Shown piece after piece: positions 52,080-60,988 of a DNA stretch of 64,000 bases (within the stretch, counting starts at the first letter, position 1; every line of letters begins with the position of its first letter). Source of the stretch: Crotalaria pallida. Its lineage: Eukaryota > Streptophyta > Magnoliopsida > Fabales > Fabaceae. The stretch lies in NCBI GenBank assembly GCA_037953625.1, contig CM075653.1, positions 7,440,001-7,504,000 on the forward strand, given 5' to 3'. The notes beneath the pieces were generated by a model. It was given only the letters and a program-made list of their open reading frames with translations, did no database searches and was not told where the DNA came from. Made by a program: the position numbers and the translations under genes.

Positions 52080-53867
52080 ATGGGCTCAATTTCAAATCCT
52101 TTCGGTGGTGAAGGAACTTCCATTAATCGTCCTCCACTATTTAGTGGTGAGGGTTACGCTTATTGGAAGGTCCGCATGAAAATTTTTATTCAAGCCATAG
52201 ATATGGAAATTTGGAACGCCATAGAGAATGGACCTTTTGTTCCTCAAACGAAAGTAAATGATGTTGTTTCAATTAAACCTCAATCGAGTTGGGACAATGA
52301 TGATAAGAAGAAAGTTGCATTTGATTTAAAAGCTAAAAATATCATCACGTCCGCTCTTTCTTATGATGAGTTCTTTCGAGTATCTCAATGTGTTGATGCT
52401 AAACAAATGTGGGACACATTACAAGTCACACATGAGGGCACTTCGGAGGTTAGAAGGGCTAGGCTAAATACACTCATGCATGAATATGAACTCTTTCGTA
52501 TGTTACCTAATGAAAACATAGGTGACATGCAAAAGCGGTTCACTCATATTATTAATCATCTTTCTGCACTTGGAAAAGTTATATCTAATGGTGAAGTTGT
52601 TAATAAGATTTTGAGATGTCTTAGCAGGGAATGGCAACCTAAGGTGACGGCCATTATGGAAGCTAGAGACGTGGATCAAATTGATTTAGCAACTCTATTC
52701 GGAAAGCTTCAAGAGCATGAAATGGAGCTTGGACGGTTATCCATGAATGAAGATGCCGATAGGAAGAAAAAGGGGATAGCTCTTAAATCAACTTCAAAAT
52801 CCCTTAAGGCACAAGAGGAAAACTTTCAAGTGGATGACTCGGACTCCGATATAGATGATGAGACCCTTGGCTTGCTAGTTAAAAAGCTTGGTAGGTTCCT
52901 TAAGAAAAAGGGGAACTTTAATAGAAATAGACAAAGAGATTCTAAGGACTCACAACCAAGAAATAAGACTAACAAGGATCACATCAAGTGTCATGGATGT
53001 GGAAAGCTTGGTCACTATCGATCGAATTGTCCAACTCATTCTAAGAATTCGGAAGGTGACAACTCAAAATTCAATTCATCTAAAGGAAAAAGGGCTTACA
53101 TAGTATGGGATGAAGTGGAGAGTCAATCAACATCTAGCTCATCGGATGATGAAGAACTTGCAAATCTATGTTTAATGACAAAGCTTGATGAAGAGGAATC
53201 TTCGAGCATTAAATCAAGTGAGAACGTCAATGAGGTAGATTATCTTTCCGATGCTAGCTCAAGTTCTAATTCTCCTTCATTCAATGAATTGTACAATGTG
53301 TATGTAGAGATGCATAAAGAGTTGAAGAAACTTGCTAAAATAAATGTTGAAAGAAAGAATTTCATAATGAAGCAACATGAAAAGATAATTGAACTTCAAA
53401 AAGATTTAGAAGAACTTAAGCTTCAAAATGAAACTCTGGAACTCATTTATGCAAACTCTACATGCAATTGTGAATTGAAATCAAATGAGACTCCATCTTG
53501 TGAAAATTGCAAGTCTTTGGAAAAAGAAGTTTTTAATTTGAATGATCGACTTGCAAGGCTCATGAAAGGAGATACTTCTTTAGATCATTTGCTTTCAACT
53601 CAAAGGAACAATAGCAATAGATCCGGTCTTGGCTATACCAAACCTAAGAAACGCAATTATCGCAAAGTTGGTGGATTTTCAAAGAATAAGATTTCTAAAA
53701 ACCCAACTTGTCATTATTGTGGAATCTTTGGGCATACCACAAATAAATGTAATATAAAGAAATTTGGTATATCAAGCGGTGAATATATTTGGATTGTTAA
53801 GGGGACTTCTCCCCATGCTAACAACAAAGGACCCAAGATCACTTGGGTACCTAAGTCAACCAAATGA
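52080..53867 (+). CDS. Sirevirus gag
   Basis: ATG 52080 (MGSISNPFGGEGTSINRPPL) to TGA 53865-53867, 595 residues. An upstream TTG at 52071 is open too, but the ATG matches the gag start of the gag-only relative. Domains in order: gag-polypeptide/UBN2 (AYWKVRMKIFIQAIDMEIWN, MWDTLQVTHEGTSEV, LRCLSREWQPKVTAIMEA), an acidic linker, the knuckle CHGCGKLGHYRSNC, a coiled coil (FIMKQHEKIIELQKDLEELK) and a second knuckle CHYCGIFGHTTNKC. It ends WVPKSTK. Uninterrupted and the same length as its relative. It forms the particle and binds RNA. Confidence 0.95.
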   Translation: MGSISNPFGGEGTSINRPPLFSGEGYAYWKVRMKIFIQAIDMEIWNAIENGPFVPQTKVNDVVSIKPQSSWDNDDKKKVAFDLKAKNIITSALSYDEFFRVSQCVDAKQMWDTLQVTHEGTSEVRRARLNTLMHEYELFRMLPNENIGDMQKRFTHIINHLSALGKVISNGEVVNKILRCLSREWQPKVTAIMEARDVDQIDLATLFGKLQEHEMELGRLSMNEDADRKKKGIALKSTSKSLKAQEENFQVDDSDSDIDDETLGLLVKKLGRFLKKKGNFNRNRQRDSKDSQPRNKTNKDHIKCHGCGKLGHYRSNCPTHSKNSEGDNSKFNSSKGKRAYIVWDEVESQSTSSSSDDEELANLCLMTKLDEEESSSIKSSENVNEVDYLSDASSSSNSPSFNELYNVYVEMHKELKKLAKINVERKNFIMKQHEKIIELQKDLEELKLQNETLELIYANSTCNCELKSNETPSCENCKSLEKEVFNLNDRLARLMKGDTSLDHLLSTQRNNSNRSGLGYTKPKKRNYRKVGGFSKNKISKNPTCHYCGIFGHTTNKCNIKKFGISSGEYIWIVKGTSPHANNKGPKITWVPKSTK

Positions 53868-53879
53868 TATTGTTTGTAG

Positions 53880-56669
53880 GTGTGTCTTCGAACCAAAGAG
53901 CGCAAATGGTATTTGGATAGTGGTTGTTCGAGACACATGACGGGAGACAAAACGCACTTCATGGAACTTACTCCAAAAAATGATGGATTTGTGACATACG
54001 GCGACAACAACAAGGGCAAAATTCTAGGAGTCGGGAAGATCGGTAACGTATCTAACCTTGTCATAGAAAATGTCCTATACGTAGAAGGCTTAGAACACAA
54101 CTTGCTTAGTATAAGTCAACTATGCGATATGGGCAATTATGTGACATTTACTCCGGAATTATGCTTCATTAAGTCTTCTATAGATGATAGTGTTAAGTTT
54201 GTTGGTCGTCGCTCTAATAACACTTACTTAATTGATTTGGATGAGATAACTTCACTATTTTCAAAATGTTTCAAATCTTTTGATGATGAAATTCGTCTTT
54301 GGCATAGACGAATTGCTCATGTGAATGTGAATCAATTGAACAAACTTTTGCGAAAAGATTTAGTGATTGGTTTGCCTAAACTAAACTTTAAGCTTGATGG
54401 CATTTGTGACTCTTGTCAAAAGTGCAAGCAAGTTAAAAGTTCTTTTAAACCTAAAAATGTGATAAGCACAACAAAGCCTTTGGAGCTAATCCATATGGAT
54501 TTGTTTGGCCCTTCACAAATTAAAAGTTTAGGTGGCAATTACTATGGATTTGTTTTAGTAGACGATTTTACTAGATTCACATGGACTTTATTTTTATCCG
54601 CAAAAAGTGAAGTTTATAAATGTTTTAAAAAATTTGCCAAACTCATCCAAAATCAACTAAGTTTGAAAATTGTGTCTATTAGAAGTGATCACGGAGGTGA
54701 GTTTGAAAACACTAGGATTGATGCGTTTTGTGATAAGTTTGGTATTGATCATCAATTTTCGGCCCCTAGGACTCCGGAGCAAAACGGAGTTGTAGAAAGG
54801 AAAAATAGAATATTAGTGGAACTTGCTCGTACTATGTTGATAGAATCAAATGTTCCTAAATATTTTTGGGCTGATGCGGTAAACACCGCTTGCTATGTGC
54901 TTAATAGGGTTCTTATTCATCCGCATTTAAATAAAACACCTTATGAACTTTTAAAAGGGCGAAAGCCAAATATCTCACATTTTCATGTTTTTGGGTGTAA
55001 GGTGTTTGTTTTAAATAACGGAAAGGAACCGGTCGGCAAGTTTGACTCTAAAGCCGACGAAGGCATATTCATAGGTTATTCAACTCATAGCAAAGCATAT
55101 AGAGTCTACAATAAAAGAACATTAACCGTTGAGGAATCCGTGCATGTTGTATTTGATGAATCTTCGAAAGGAGATTGTGTTGTTTCTTGTGATGATTATA
55201 TAGGTACATTTTTGGATCATGAGAATTCAACACCACAACAAATGGAAGAGAATCAAAATGAAGATCGAGAGGTGCAAGCACAAGATAAAGACTTAGCACA
55301 AGAGATTCAACCTCAATTACCAATAGCTTGGAAGTCCAACAAAAATCATCCGATTTCTAATATCTTAGGTGACATTGCGAAGGGAGTGGTAACCCGACGC
55401 ACTTTAAATAATTTTTGTTATTATGTTGCCTTTGTATCTCAAATAGAACCTAAGAATATCAAAGAGGCTCTTCAAGATGATCATTGGATTATGGCCATGC
55501 AAGAAGAATTAAATCAATTTGAAAGAAACCAAGTTTGGGAGCTTGTGCCAAAACCCGATGATCGTCCTGAAATTGGTACTCGGTGGGTCTATAGGAATAA
55601 GTTAGATGAATCGGGTATTATTGTTAGGAATAAAGCTAGGTTGGTAGCACAAGGTTATAGTCAAGAAGAAGGAATCGATTACGATGAGACATATGCTCCC
55701 GTTGCTAGATTAGAAGCTATTCGTATTCTTCTCGCTTTTGCTTCAATTATGAATTTTAAATTGTTTCAAATGGATGTTAAGAGCGCCTTTCTTAACGGAT
55801 ACATTCAAGAGGAAGTTTATGTGTCACAACCTCCCGGATTCGAGAGTTTTGAGCATCCGGACTACGTTTTCAAACTGAAAAAGGCTTTGTACGGTTTGAA
55901 ACAAGCTCCTAGAGCTTGGTACGACCGACTAAGCAATTTTTTATTACAAAAAGGTTTTAAACGAGGCACTGTTGACACTACACTTTTTATTGAACGTTCC
56001 GGTAAGGATATTTTATTGGTTCAAATATATGTTGACGATATTATATTTGGTGCTACTAACGATAACTTGTGTAAGAAGTTTTCAGAATTGATGCAAAGTG
56101 AATTCGAAATGTTGATGATGGGAGAGCTTACATTCTTTCTTGGCCTTCAAATAAAGCAGCTTAATGATGGCATTTATATTCATCAGAGTAAATATTGTAG
56201 AGAGCTTCTCAAACGTTTTGGAATGGATTCGTGCAAATCCGCTTCTACACCAATGAGCGTTGCATGCTACCTAGATCAAGATGAGGCTGGAAAAGCGGTA
56301 GAGGTAACGAAGTATCGTGGTATTATTGGTAGTTTGTTATACTTAACTGCATCTAGGCCTGATATCATGTTTAGTGTATGTATGTGTGCACGTTTTCAAG
56401 CAGAACCGAAAGAGTCGCATCTAACTGCTGTCAAAAGAATAATGAAATACTTAAAGGGTACAACGAATACTGGACTTTATTATCCTAGGGATGCTTTTCT
56501 AAAACTTATAGGATATTCGGACTCTGACTTTGCCGGTTGTAAAGTTGAGCGAAAAAGTACAAGCGGAACATGCCATTTAATTGGTAATTCACTTGTATCG
56601 TGGTTTTCTAAAAAAGCAAAATTGTGTAGCTTTATCAACCGCGGAGGCCGAATACATAGCTGCAGGTAG
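53880..56669 (+). CDS. Sirevirus pol: protease, integrase, RT, part of RNase H
   Basis: The frame is the same as gag but is separated by TGA (53865-53867) and TAG (53877-53879). Protease: WYLDSGCSRHMTG. Integrase: HRRIAHVNVNQL ... CDSCQKCKQ finger; DLFGPSQ, RSDHGGEF and EQNGVVERKN for the catalytic D, D, E. RT: NQVWELVPKPDDRPEIGTRW, DETYAPVARLEAIR, FKLFQMDVKSAFLNG and the YVDD box (IYVDDIIFGATN). RNase H: YSDSDFAGC, then the frame is lost at a run of six A (56610-56615) and ends falsely at 56669. The remainder of RNase H is in the next frame (56618-56982). All catalytic residues that I can check are present. Confidence 0.93.
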   Translation: MCLRTKERKWYLDSGCSRHMTGDKTHFMELTPKNDGFVTYGDNNKGKILGVGKIGNVSNLVIENVLYVEGLEHNLLSISQLCDMGNYVTFTPELCFIKSSIDDSVKFVGRRSNNTYLIDLDEITSLFSKCFKSFDDEIRLWHRRIAHVNVNQLNKLLRKDLVIGLPKLNFKLDGICDSCQKCKQVKSSFKPKNVISTTKPLELIHMDLFGPSQIKSLGGNYYGFVLVDDFTRFTWTLFLSAKSEVYKCFKKFAKLIQNQLSLKIVSIRSDHGGEFENTRIDAFCDKFGIDHQFSAPRTPEQNGVVERKNRILVELARTMLIESNVPKYFWADAVNTACYVLNRVLIHPHLNKTPYELLKGRKPNISHFHVFGCKVFVLNNGKEPVGKFDSKADEGIFIGYSTHSKAYRVYNKRTLTVEESVHVVFDESSKGDCVVSCDDYIGTFLDHENSTPQQMEENQNEDREVQAQDKDLAQEIQPQLPIAWKSNKNHPISNILGDIAKGVVTRRTLNNFCYYVAFVSQIEPKNIKEALQDDHWIMAMQEELNQFERNQVWELVPKPDDRPEIGTRWVYRNKLDESGIIVRNKARLVAQGYSQEEGIDYDETYAPVARLEAIRILLAFASIMNFKLFQMDVKSAFLNGYIQEEVYVSQPPGFESFEHPDYVFKLKKALYGLKQAPRAWYDRLSNFLLQKGFKRGTVDTTLFIERSGKDILLVQIYVDDIIFGATNDNLCKKFSELMQSEFEMLMMGELTFFLGLQIKQLNDGIYIHQSKYCRELLKRFGMDSCKSASTPMSVACYLDQDEAGKAVEVTKYRGIIGSLLYLTASRPDIMFSVCMCARFQAEPKESHLTAVKRIMKYLKGTTNTGLYYPRDAFLKLIGYSDSDFAGCKVERKSTSGTCHLIGNSLVSWFSKKAKLCSFINRGGRIHSCR

Positions 56670-56982
56670 TTGTTGTGCTCAAATTTTATGGATGAAGCAA
56701 CAATTATCTGACTTTGGTTTAAATTTGACAAATATCCCTATAAAGTGTGATAACACTTCGGCAATTAATTTGACTAAAAATCCAGTATTACACTCAAGGA
56801 CAAAGCATATTGACATTAGGCATCACTTTTTGAGAGATCATGTTCAAAAAGGTGATTGTGTTATTGAGTTTGTTCAAACTTCGGATCAATTAGCTGATAT
56901 CTTTACAAAACCATTACCAAGGGACACATTTTATAAGATTCGAAGAGAACTTGGTATTTTTGATGAATTAACTATTAGCTAA
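56610..56982 (+). pseudogene. Sirevirus RNase H C-terminus, shifted by one base
   Basis: After the A6 run, the +1 frame gives NCVALSTAEAEYIAAGSC, then IKCDNTSAINLTKNP and HIDIRHHFLRDHV. It ends TISREL-type text and a TAA at 56980-56982. These are the remaining RNase H motifs of copia elements. In such a young copy a single homopolymer indel may be a base-call error rather than a mutation. Confidence 0.85.
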
Positions 56983-57736
56983 TTGTATTTGATGCTTTTT
57001 ATACTCACCTTCAAGCCTATTTCAATGTGACTTGTATTTTGAGTTGTTGTATCTTATTAAAGTGTTTATTATTTTTTTTATGCAGTTATGTGTGTATGTT
57101 TTCTATAATATGCTAATTGCTTTATTTGTATGTGTGTTACTTGCTACATGCTAAGTGTTTCTCTGTGTTTGTGCATGAAAAATGATTTTGCATGAAAAAT
57201 TGAAATTTTTGAAATTCTGGACAGTTCACTCGAGTAACAGAAATTTCACTCGAGTAATTTTAAAAACTCTTTCGTATTACTCGAGTAATTCTGTCTGTCA
57301 CTCGATTAATTTTAAAATGACTTGCGTATCACTCGATTAAGTTCATCCATCACTCGAGTAAAATCTTTTTATCTTTCGGCATACTCGAGTAACATACTCT
57401 TTCACTCGAGTACTGCTCGAATCACTCGAGTAACGTATGAACATTACTCGAGTAACTTACGTGATTTTAAAAGCTGAACTGTTGAAATCTGCATCATTTT
57501 CACGATTTTTTTCTCTCTCTTGTTCGTCTTTCTCTCTTCTCTCTCATACGGGTCTTCATCAAATCATCATCTTTCAGCCACAAAACTCACAAATCATACA
57601 AATTTCTTCCATATTTCATCATTATATCATCATTTCTACTCCTTTCATTCATCAATTTCACCAATTTTATCCAAAAATCCGAAAATCCCAAATCAAAACC
57701 CTAACCCCCAAAACCGAATTTGCTTTTTCTGAATCA
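56983..57736. other. Spacer between pol and ORF3 with palindrome cluster and pyrimidine-rich leader
   Basis: 57234-57455 contains eight CTCGAG-centred words and two hybrid CTCGATTAA words, the densest cluster of the window. It is followed by a C/T-rich stretch (57500-57545) and ATC-rich text up to the ORF3 ATG. The layout resembles a promoter plus 5' leader. Confidence 0.75.
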
Positions 57737-58933
57737 ATGGCTTCTTCCTCTCACTATCAACCTCCTCAAAAGAAAGCAAAGCAAGGAGCAGGTCGTAATG
57801 ATACTTGGTTTTCTGGAATCAACCGAGATTTGCGGGAACCGGCATTTATCAATCGCTCTTTTGGTCTTACAAGGTATGTTAAATTTGCTTGGTTGCATAA
57901 GGAGCAATTTCCGTTTGTAGAGGATTTAGAATTTCAGAATTTGAAGAGGTTTTTGGAATTTGAGACTCATTATTACCCTAGGCTTGTCAGACAATTTTAT
58001 CAAAATTTTACTAAGCTAGATGGTGAGTATCAAACAATGGTTAGAGGACATCATTTTGTTATAAAGCCTGCGGATTTGACTATGATGTTTGGTTTAGAAA
58101 ACAAGGGAACTTTTATTGGTGATACTGAATGTCTGGATTTGGATGTCGATACTAATAAGATTTATACTGATTTGTTGCGTACTGGTGAATCTTGGGGTGA
58201 TAGAACTACTAGAACTGTATCACCTTTGCATGCTGTGGATAGGGTGCTCATGTATATTATCTCTTATTGTTTGATTCCAAAATGCAATCAAAATTATGCT
58301 CAATTGGGAGATGATGATCTTACTTTGTTTCATGGGATTAAAAAGAGGTATGAGATGAATTGGAATAAAATGTTTTTAGCTCGTATGGAAGCTGCTGCTC
58401 AATCTCCTCCTACCCAATTCTTGCCATATCCTATGCATGTCACCAAGATCATGAGGTATTATCGTGTTCCAATTCCTGATGATGAGCCAGCTGAAAAGGA
58501 AAAGAAAAATAACTGGTGTCTTAATGATTCGCACATTAGTTATATGAAAATTGCTTGGCATAGGGACAGTCGCACTTGGTTATGGAAATCACAGATTAAG
58601 GAAATGGCTGAAGCTGCAAAGGCTGCAAGAGTTTCAGGTACTAGGAAAAGGAATTTACTTGGTGATAGGGCTGGTGCATCCTCTTCTGTTCCTCCTACTT
58701 CTACTGATCCGATGGATACCGATCGTGTTGAGGACTATATTGATTTGGATAATCTTGGTACTCCATTTGATGCACAAGCTGCTCATGAGTCATTGGTTGA
58801 GCACATCAATGCTCAATTTACTCAGTTGGAGATGAGACAGGATGTGAAGAATATTGCCATGGAGCATCGTTTGATGGATTACATGTCTGGATTATTTTCT
58901 CACCATTTTCCTCCTCCTCCACCTGATTCCTAG
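57737..58933 (+). CDS. Sirevirus ORF3 (putative plant transposon protein; env-like position)
   Basis: ATG 57737 (MASSSHYQPPQKKAKQG) to TAG 58933, 398 residues. The frame is open from 57437, but the upstream part is the leader. A basic patch follows the start. A globular domain carries WLHKEQFPFVEDLEFQNLKR, FYQNFTKLDGEYQTMVRG, FVIKPADLTMMFGLENKG and VDRVLMYIISYCLIPK. It matches my picture of the 'putative plant transposon protein' family (Pfam PF20167) found in many plant elements. The tail is acidic and ends in a proline run. There is no signal peptide and no clear membrane helix, so the label 'envelope' given to some Sirevirus ORFs is not supported here. Function unknown. Confidence 0.85.
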   Translation: MASSSHYQPPQKKAKQGAGRNDTWFSGINRDLREPAFINRSFGLTRYVKFAWLHKEQFPFVEDLEFQNLKRFLEFETHYYPRLVRQFYQNFTKLDGEYQTMVRGHHFVIKPADLTMMFGLENKGTFIGDTECLDLDVDTNKIYTDLLRTGESWGDRTTRTVSPLHAVDRVLMYIISYCLIPKCNQNYAQLGDDDLTLFHGIKKRYEMNWNKMFLARMEAAAQSPPTQFLPYPMHVTKIMRYYRVPIPDDEPAEKEKKNNWCLNDSHISYMKIAWHRDSRTWLWKSQIKEMAEAAKAARVSGTRKRNLLGDRAGASSSVPPTSTDPMDTDRVEDYIDLDNLGTPFDAQAAHESLVEHINAQFTQLEMRQDVKNIAMEHRLMDYMSGLFSHHFPPPPPDS

Positions 58934-59455
58934 ACCTGTGGATGCTGATGATGTTTGCTGTTGATTTCTGTTGCATGTTTCATTTGCATATTCTCTGTTT
59001 ATGTTTCTGTTTCATGTTTCTGACTCTGTTGCTACTATGACTTTAGGACCTTGTGTATGGTCTAGTTTGTTTAGTTTTCGTTTTGATTATCTGCTATGAT
59101 TTGCTGCATAGTGTGATGCTCTGATACTCTGATTTATGGTGCTATATTCGTTGTTCGTTTATATTCGTTGTTTATATACGTTGAGGCACTATTGTGGTTT
59201 ATTTTGGTATTGTCTTTATTGTTATATATTTTCTATACCATTGTGAACTACTTACCTTCAACTTTTGGCAAAGGACTTTTCTCAAAAATATTATCTTTTT
59301 AATGATGCCAAAAGGGGGAGAATATTTTGTTGATGTTGTTCTTGTAGGTTAAGTTTTATTATATTTTTTCCTAGATGTTTTACATTTAGGGGGAGTATGT
59401 TAAAACTTAGTGCTTAATTTGAAAGGAGGTTTGTCATCATCAAAAAGGGGGAGTT
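58934..59455 (+). other. 3' region with clustered polypurine tracts
   Basis: T-rich noncoding stretch with three AAAGGGGGAG-like tracts (about 59309-59321, 59386-59396 and 59445-59455). The last abuts the 3' LTR and is the functional PPT candidate. Multiple PPTs are a known Sirevirus feature. Confidence 0.8.
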
Positions 59456-60983
59456 TGTAGGATTTTCATGTTTTGATGCTAACAATCTCTCTCCAAGCAA
59501 CAACATTGGCAACAAGCAAGCTACACCACATGAAGATTAGAATTAGGATTTTTATTAATTCTATTTCAATGTAATCTTTATTTTATGCAATGCATCTCAT
59601 TGGTGTGGGTAGCTTAGGTGATTTTAAGAATATTTAAATAATGTCTGATTAAGAGTGAAGATACTTTAAATCTTGATTAAATAGCTTGTGAAAATCATTT
59701 TAGAAAAACTTTGTTTTTATTCAGATTCTGATCAGTTTACTCGAGTAATGAGTATTGGTTCACTCGAGTAATTTATGTTCTGACAGGTTAATCGAGTAAT
59801 GGTTTACACATCACTCGAGTAACTTAATCTGACATGTTTCACTCGAGTGACGTTGTTTGGTTTACTCGAGTAATTCAATCAGTGTTGGGAAAATTTTAAA
59901 AGGACTTAATTTTCTCTTTCAATAATATACTTTCATTCTTACAATTTTCTAATACACTTTGAAAAGTAATTCAAGAGCTATTTTACATCTTTCAAAAGCT
60001 ATCAAGATTCAACAAAGAACTTTTCATTCTTCACTCTATTTTCTATCATTGTTCAAATATTCTTGAGATCATATTTTTGTTCTTAGTGGTTGTTGAAGAT
60101 TTGCAATTTGTGATTGCATCATTGAAGTTTCAACACAAGTGAAGAATCTCACAAGGAAGACTTTGAAGATCAAATCAAAGCAAGAAAAGAGGATTGGTTG
60201 GAAGCATCTTCAATCAATTAGCAAGGAAATCTAGAATACTCAAAAGGGGTAGATTAGATCAAAGTGTTTGGTACACACTTTGAGTTGGGTTTTAAGATAG
60301 GAGAACTAAGAATCTAGTTGCATCTTAAAACATTGTAAAATCTACATTTGAAGATTTCTAGTGAAGAATCTCTCTTGATTTAAGAGGGGACTGGAGTAGC
60401 TTTCAAGTGGGTGAAAGTGAACCAGGATAAATCCTTGTGTCTCTTTTATTTTCATTCCTTGTATTTCATTAATTCATTAACATTTGCATTTTTAGGTTAG
60501 AATTGGGGTTTTCTTAATTCTACTCAATTGATCTAAAATTGCATGTTAATATTACTTGAAATTGTTCATATTAATCATTCATAATTTGTTGAATCATCAT
60601 AGCATTGTTATTCTTGAAGAACTCCATTGAAAACAAAATTTTAAATTGAATTTTACCCAGTTTACTCGAGTAAAGTTCTTGTCACTCGAGTAATCTGCTT
60701 TCAGTTTATAAACATTACTCGAGTAGGTTTTCTGTTACTCGAGTGATTTAAAATTTGCTTTCGTAATACTCGAGTGATTTGCTGAATACTCGAGTGAAAT
60801 TATTTTTGGTTGCGTATTACTCGAGTGAAGGCTTGAGTTACTCGAGTAATCTGAACTGAATTCTTAAGAAAATTTATTTTCATAAAACCATTCTCTTAGG
60901 TGGACGAAAAATCTGTAATAAGGCTTCAATATTCTATTCACCCCCCCTCTAGACTATATTGAGCCGCTTGTTGGTTTCCAACA
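59456..60983 (+). repeat. 3' LTR of the Sirevirus
   Basis: 1528 bp. It reads the same as the 5' LTR at every stretch I compared (the whole palindrome clusters, TATA-like region and C-rich end). Confidence 0.95.
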
Positions 60984-60988
60984 GGTCT

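Larger units (their letters stand above)
50477..60983 (+). mobile_element. Sirevirus (Ty1/copia), near-intact, with third ORF
   Basis: LTRs 50477-52004 and 59456-60983, both 1528 bp, begin TGTAGG and end CCAACA. The TSD GGTCT lies at 50472-50476 and 60984-60988. I saw no difference between the LTRs in the stretches I compared, so it is very young. Order: LTR, PBS (TGGTATCAGAGCTCGG, 52007-52022), gag, pol, a 750-bp spacer with a palindrome cluster, ORF3, multiple PPTs, LTR. The copia order PR-INT-RT-RH and the extra ORF after pol identify a Sirevirus. The only lesion I see besides the gag/pol stops is a one-base change in an A run in RNase H. Confidence 0.95.

Noticed and set aside
57737..58933. 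Calling Sirevirus ORF3 an envelope gene
   Set aside because: No signal peptide, membrane anchor or cleavage-like site is visible. The protein looks soluble.
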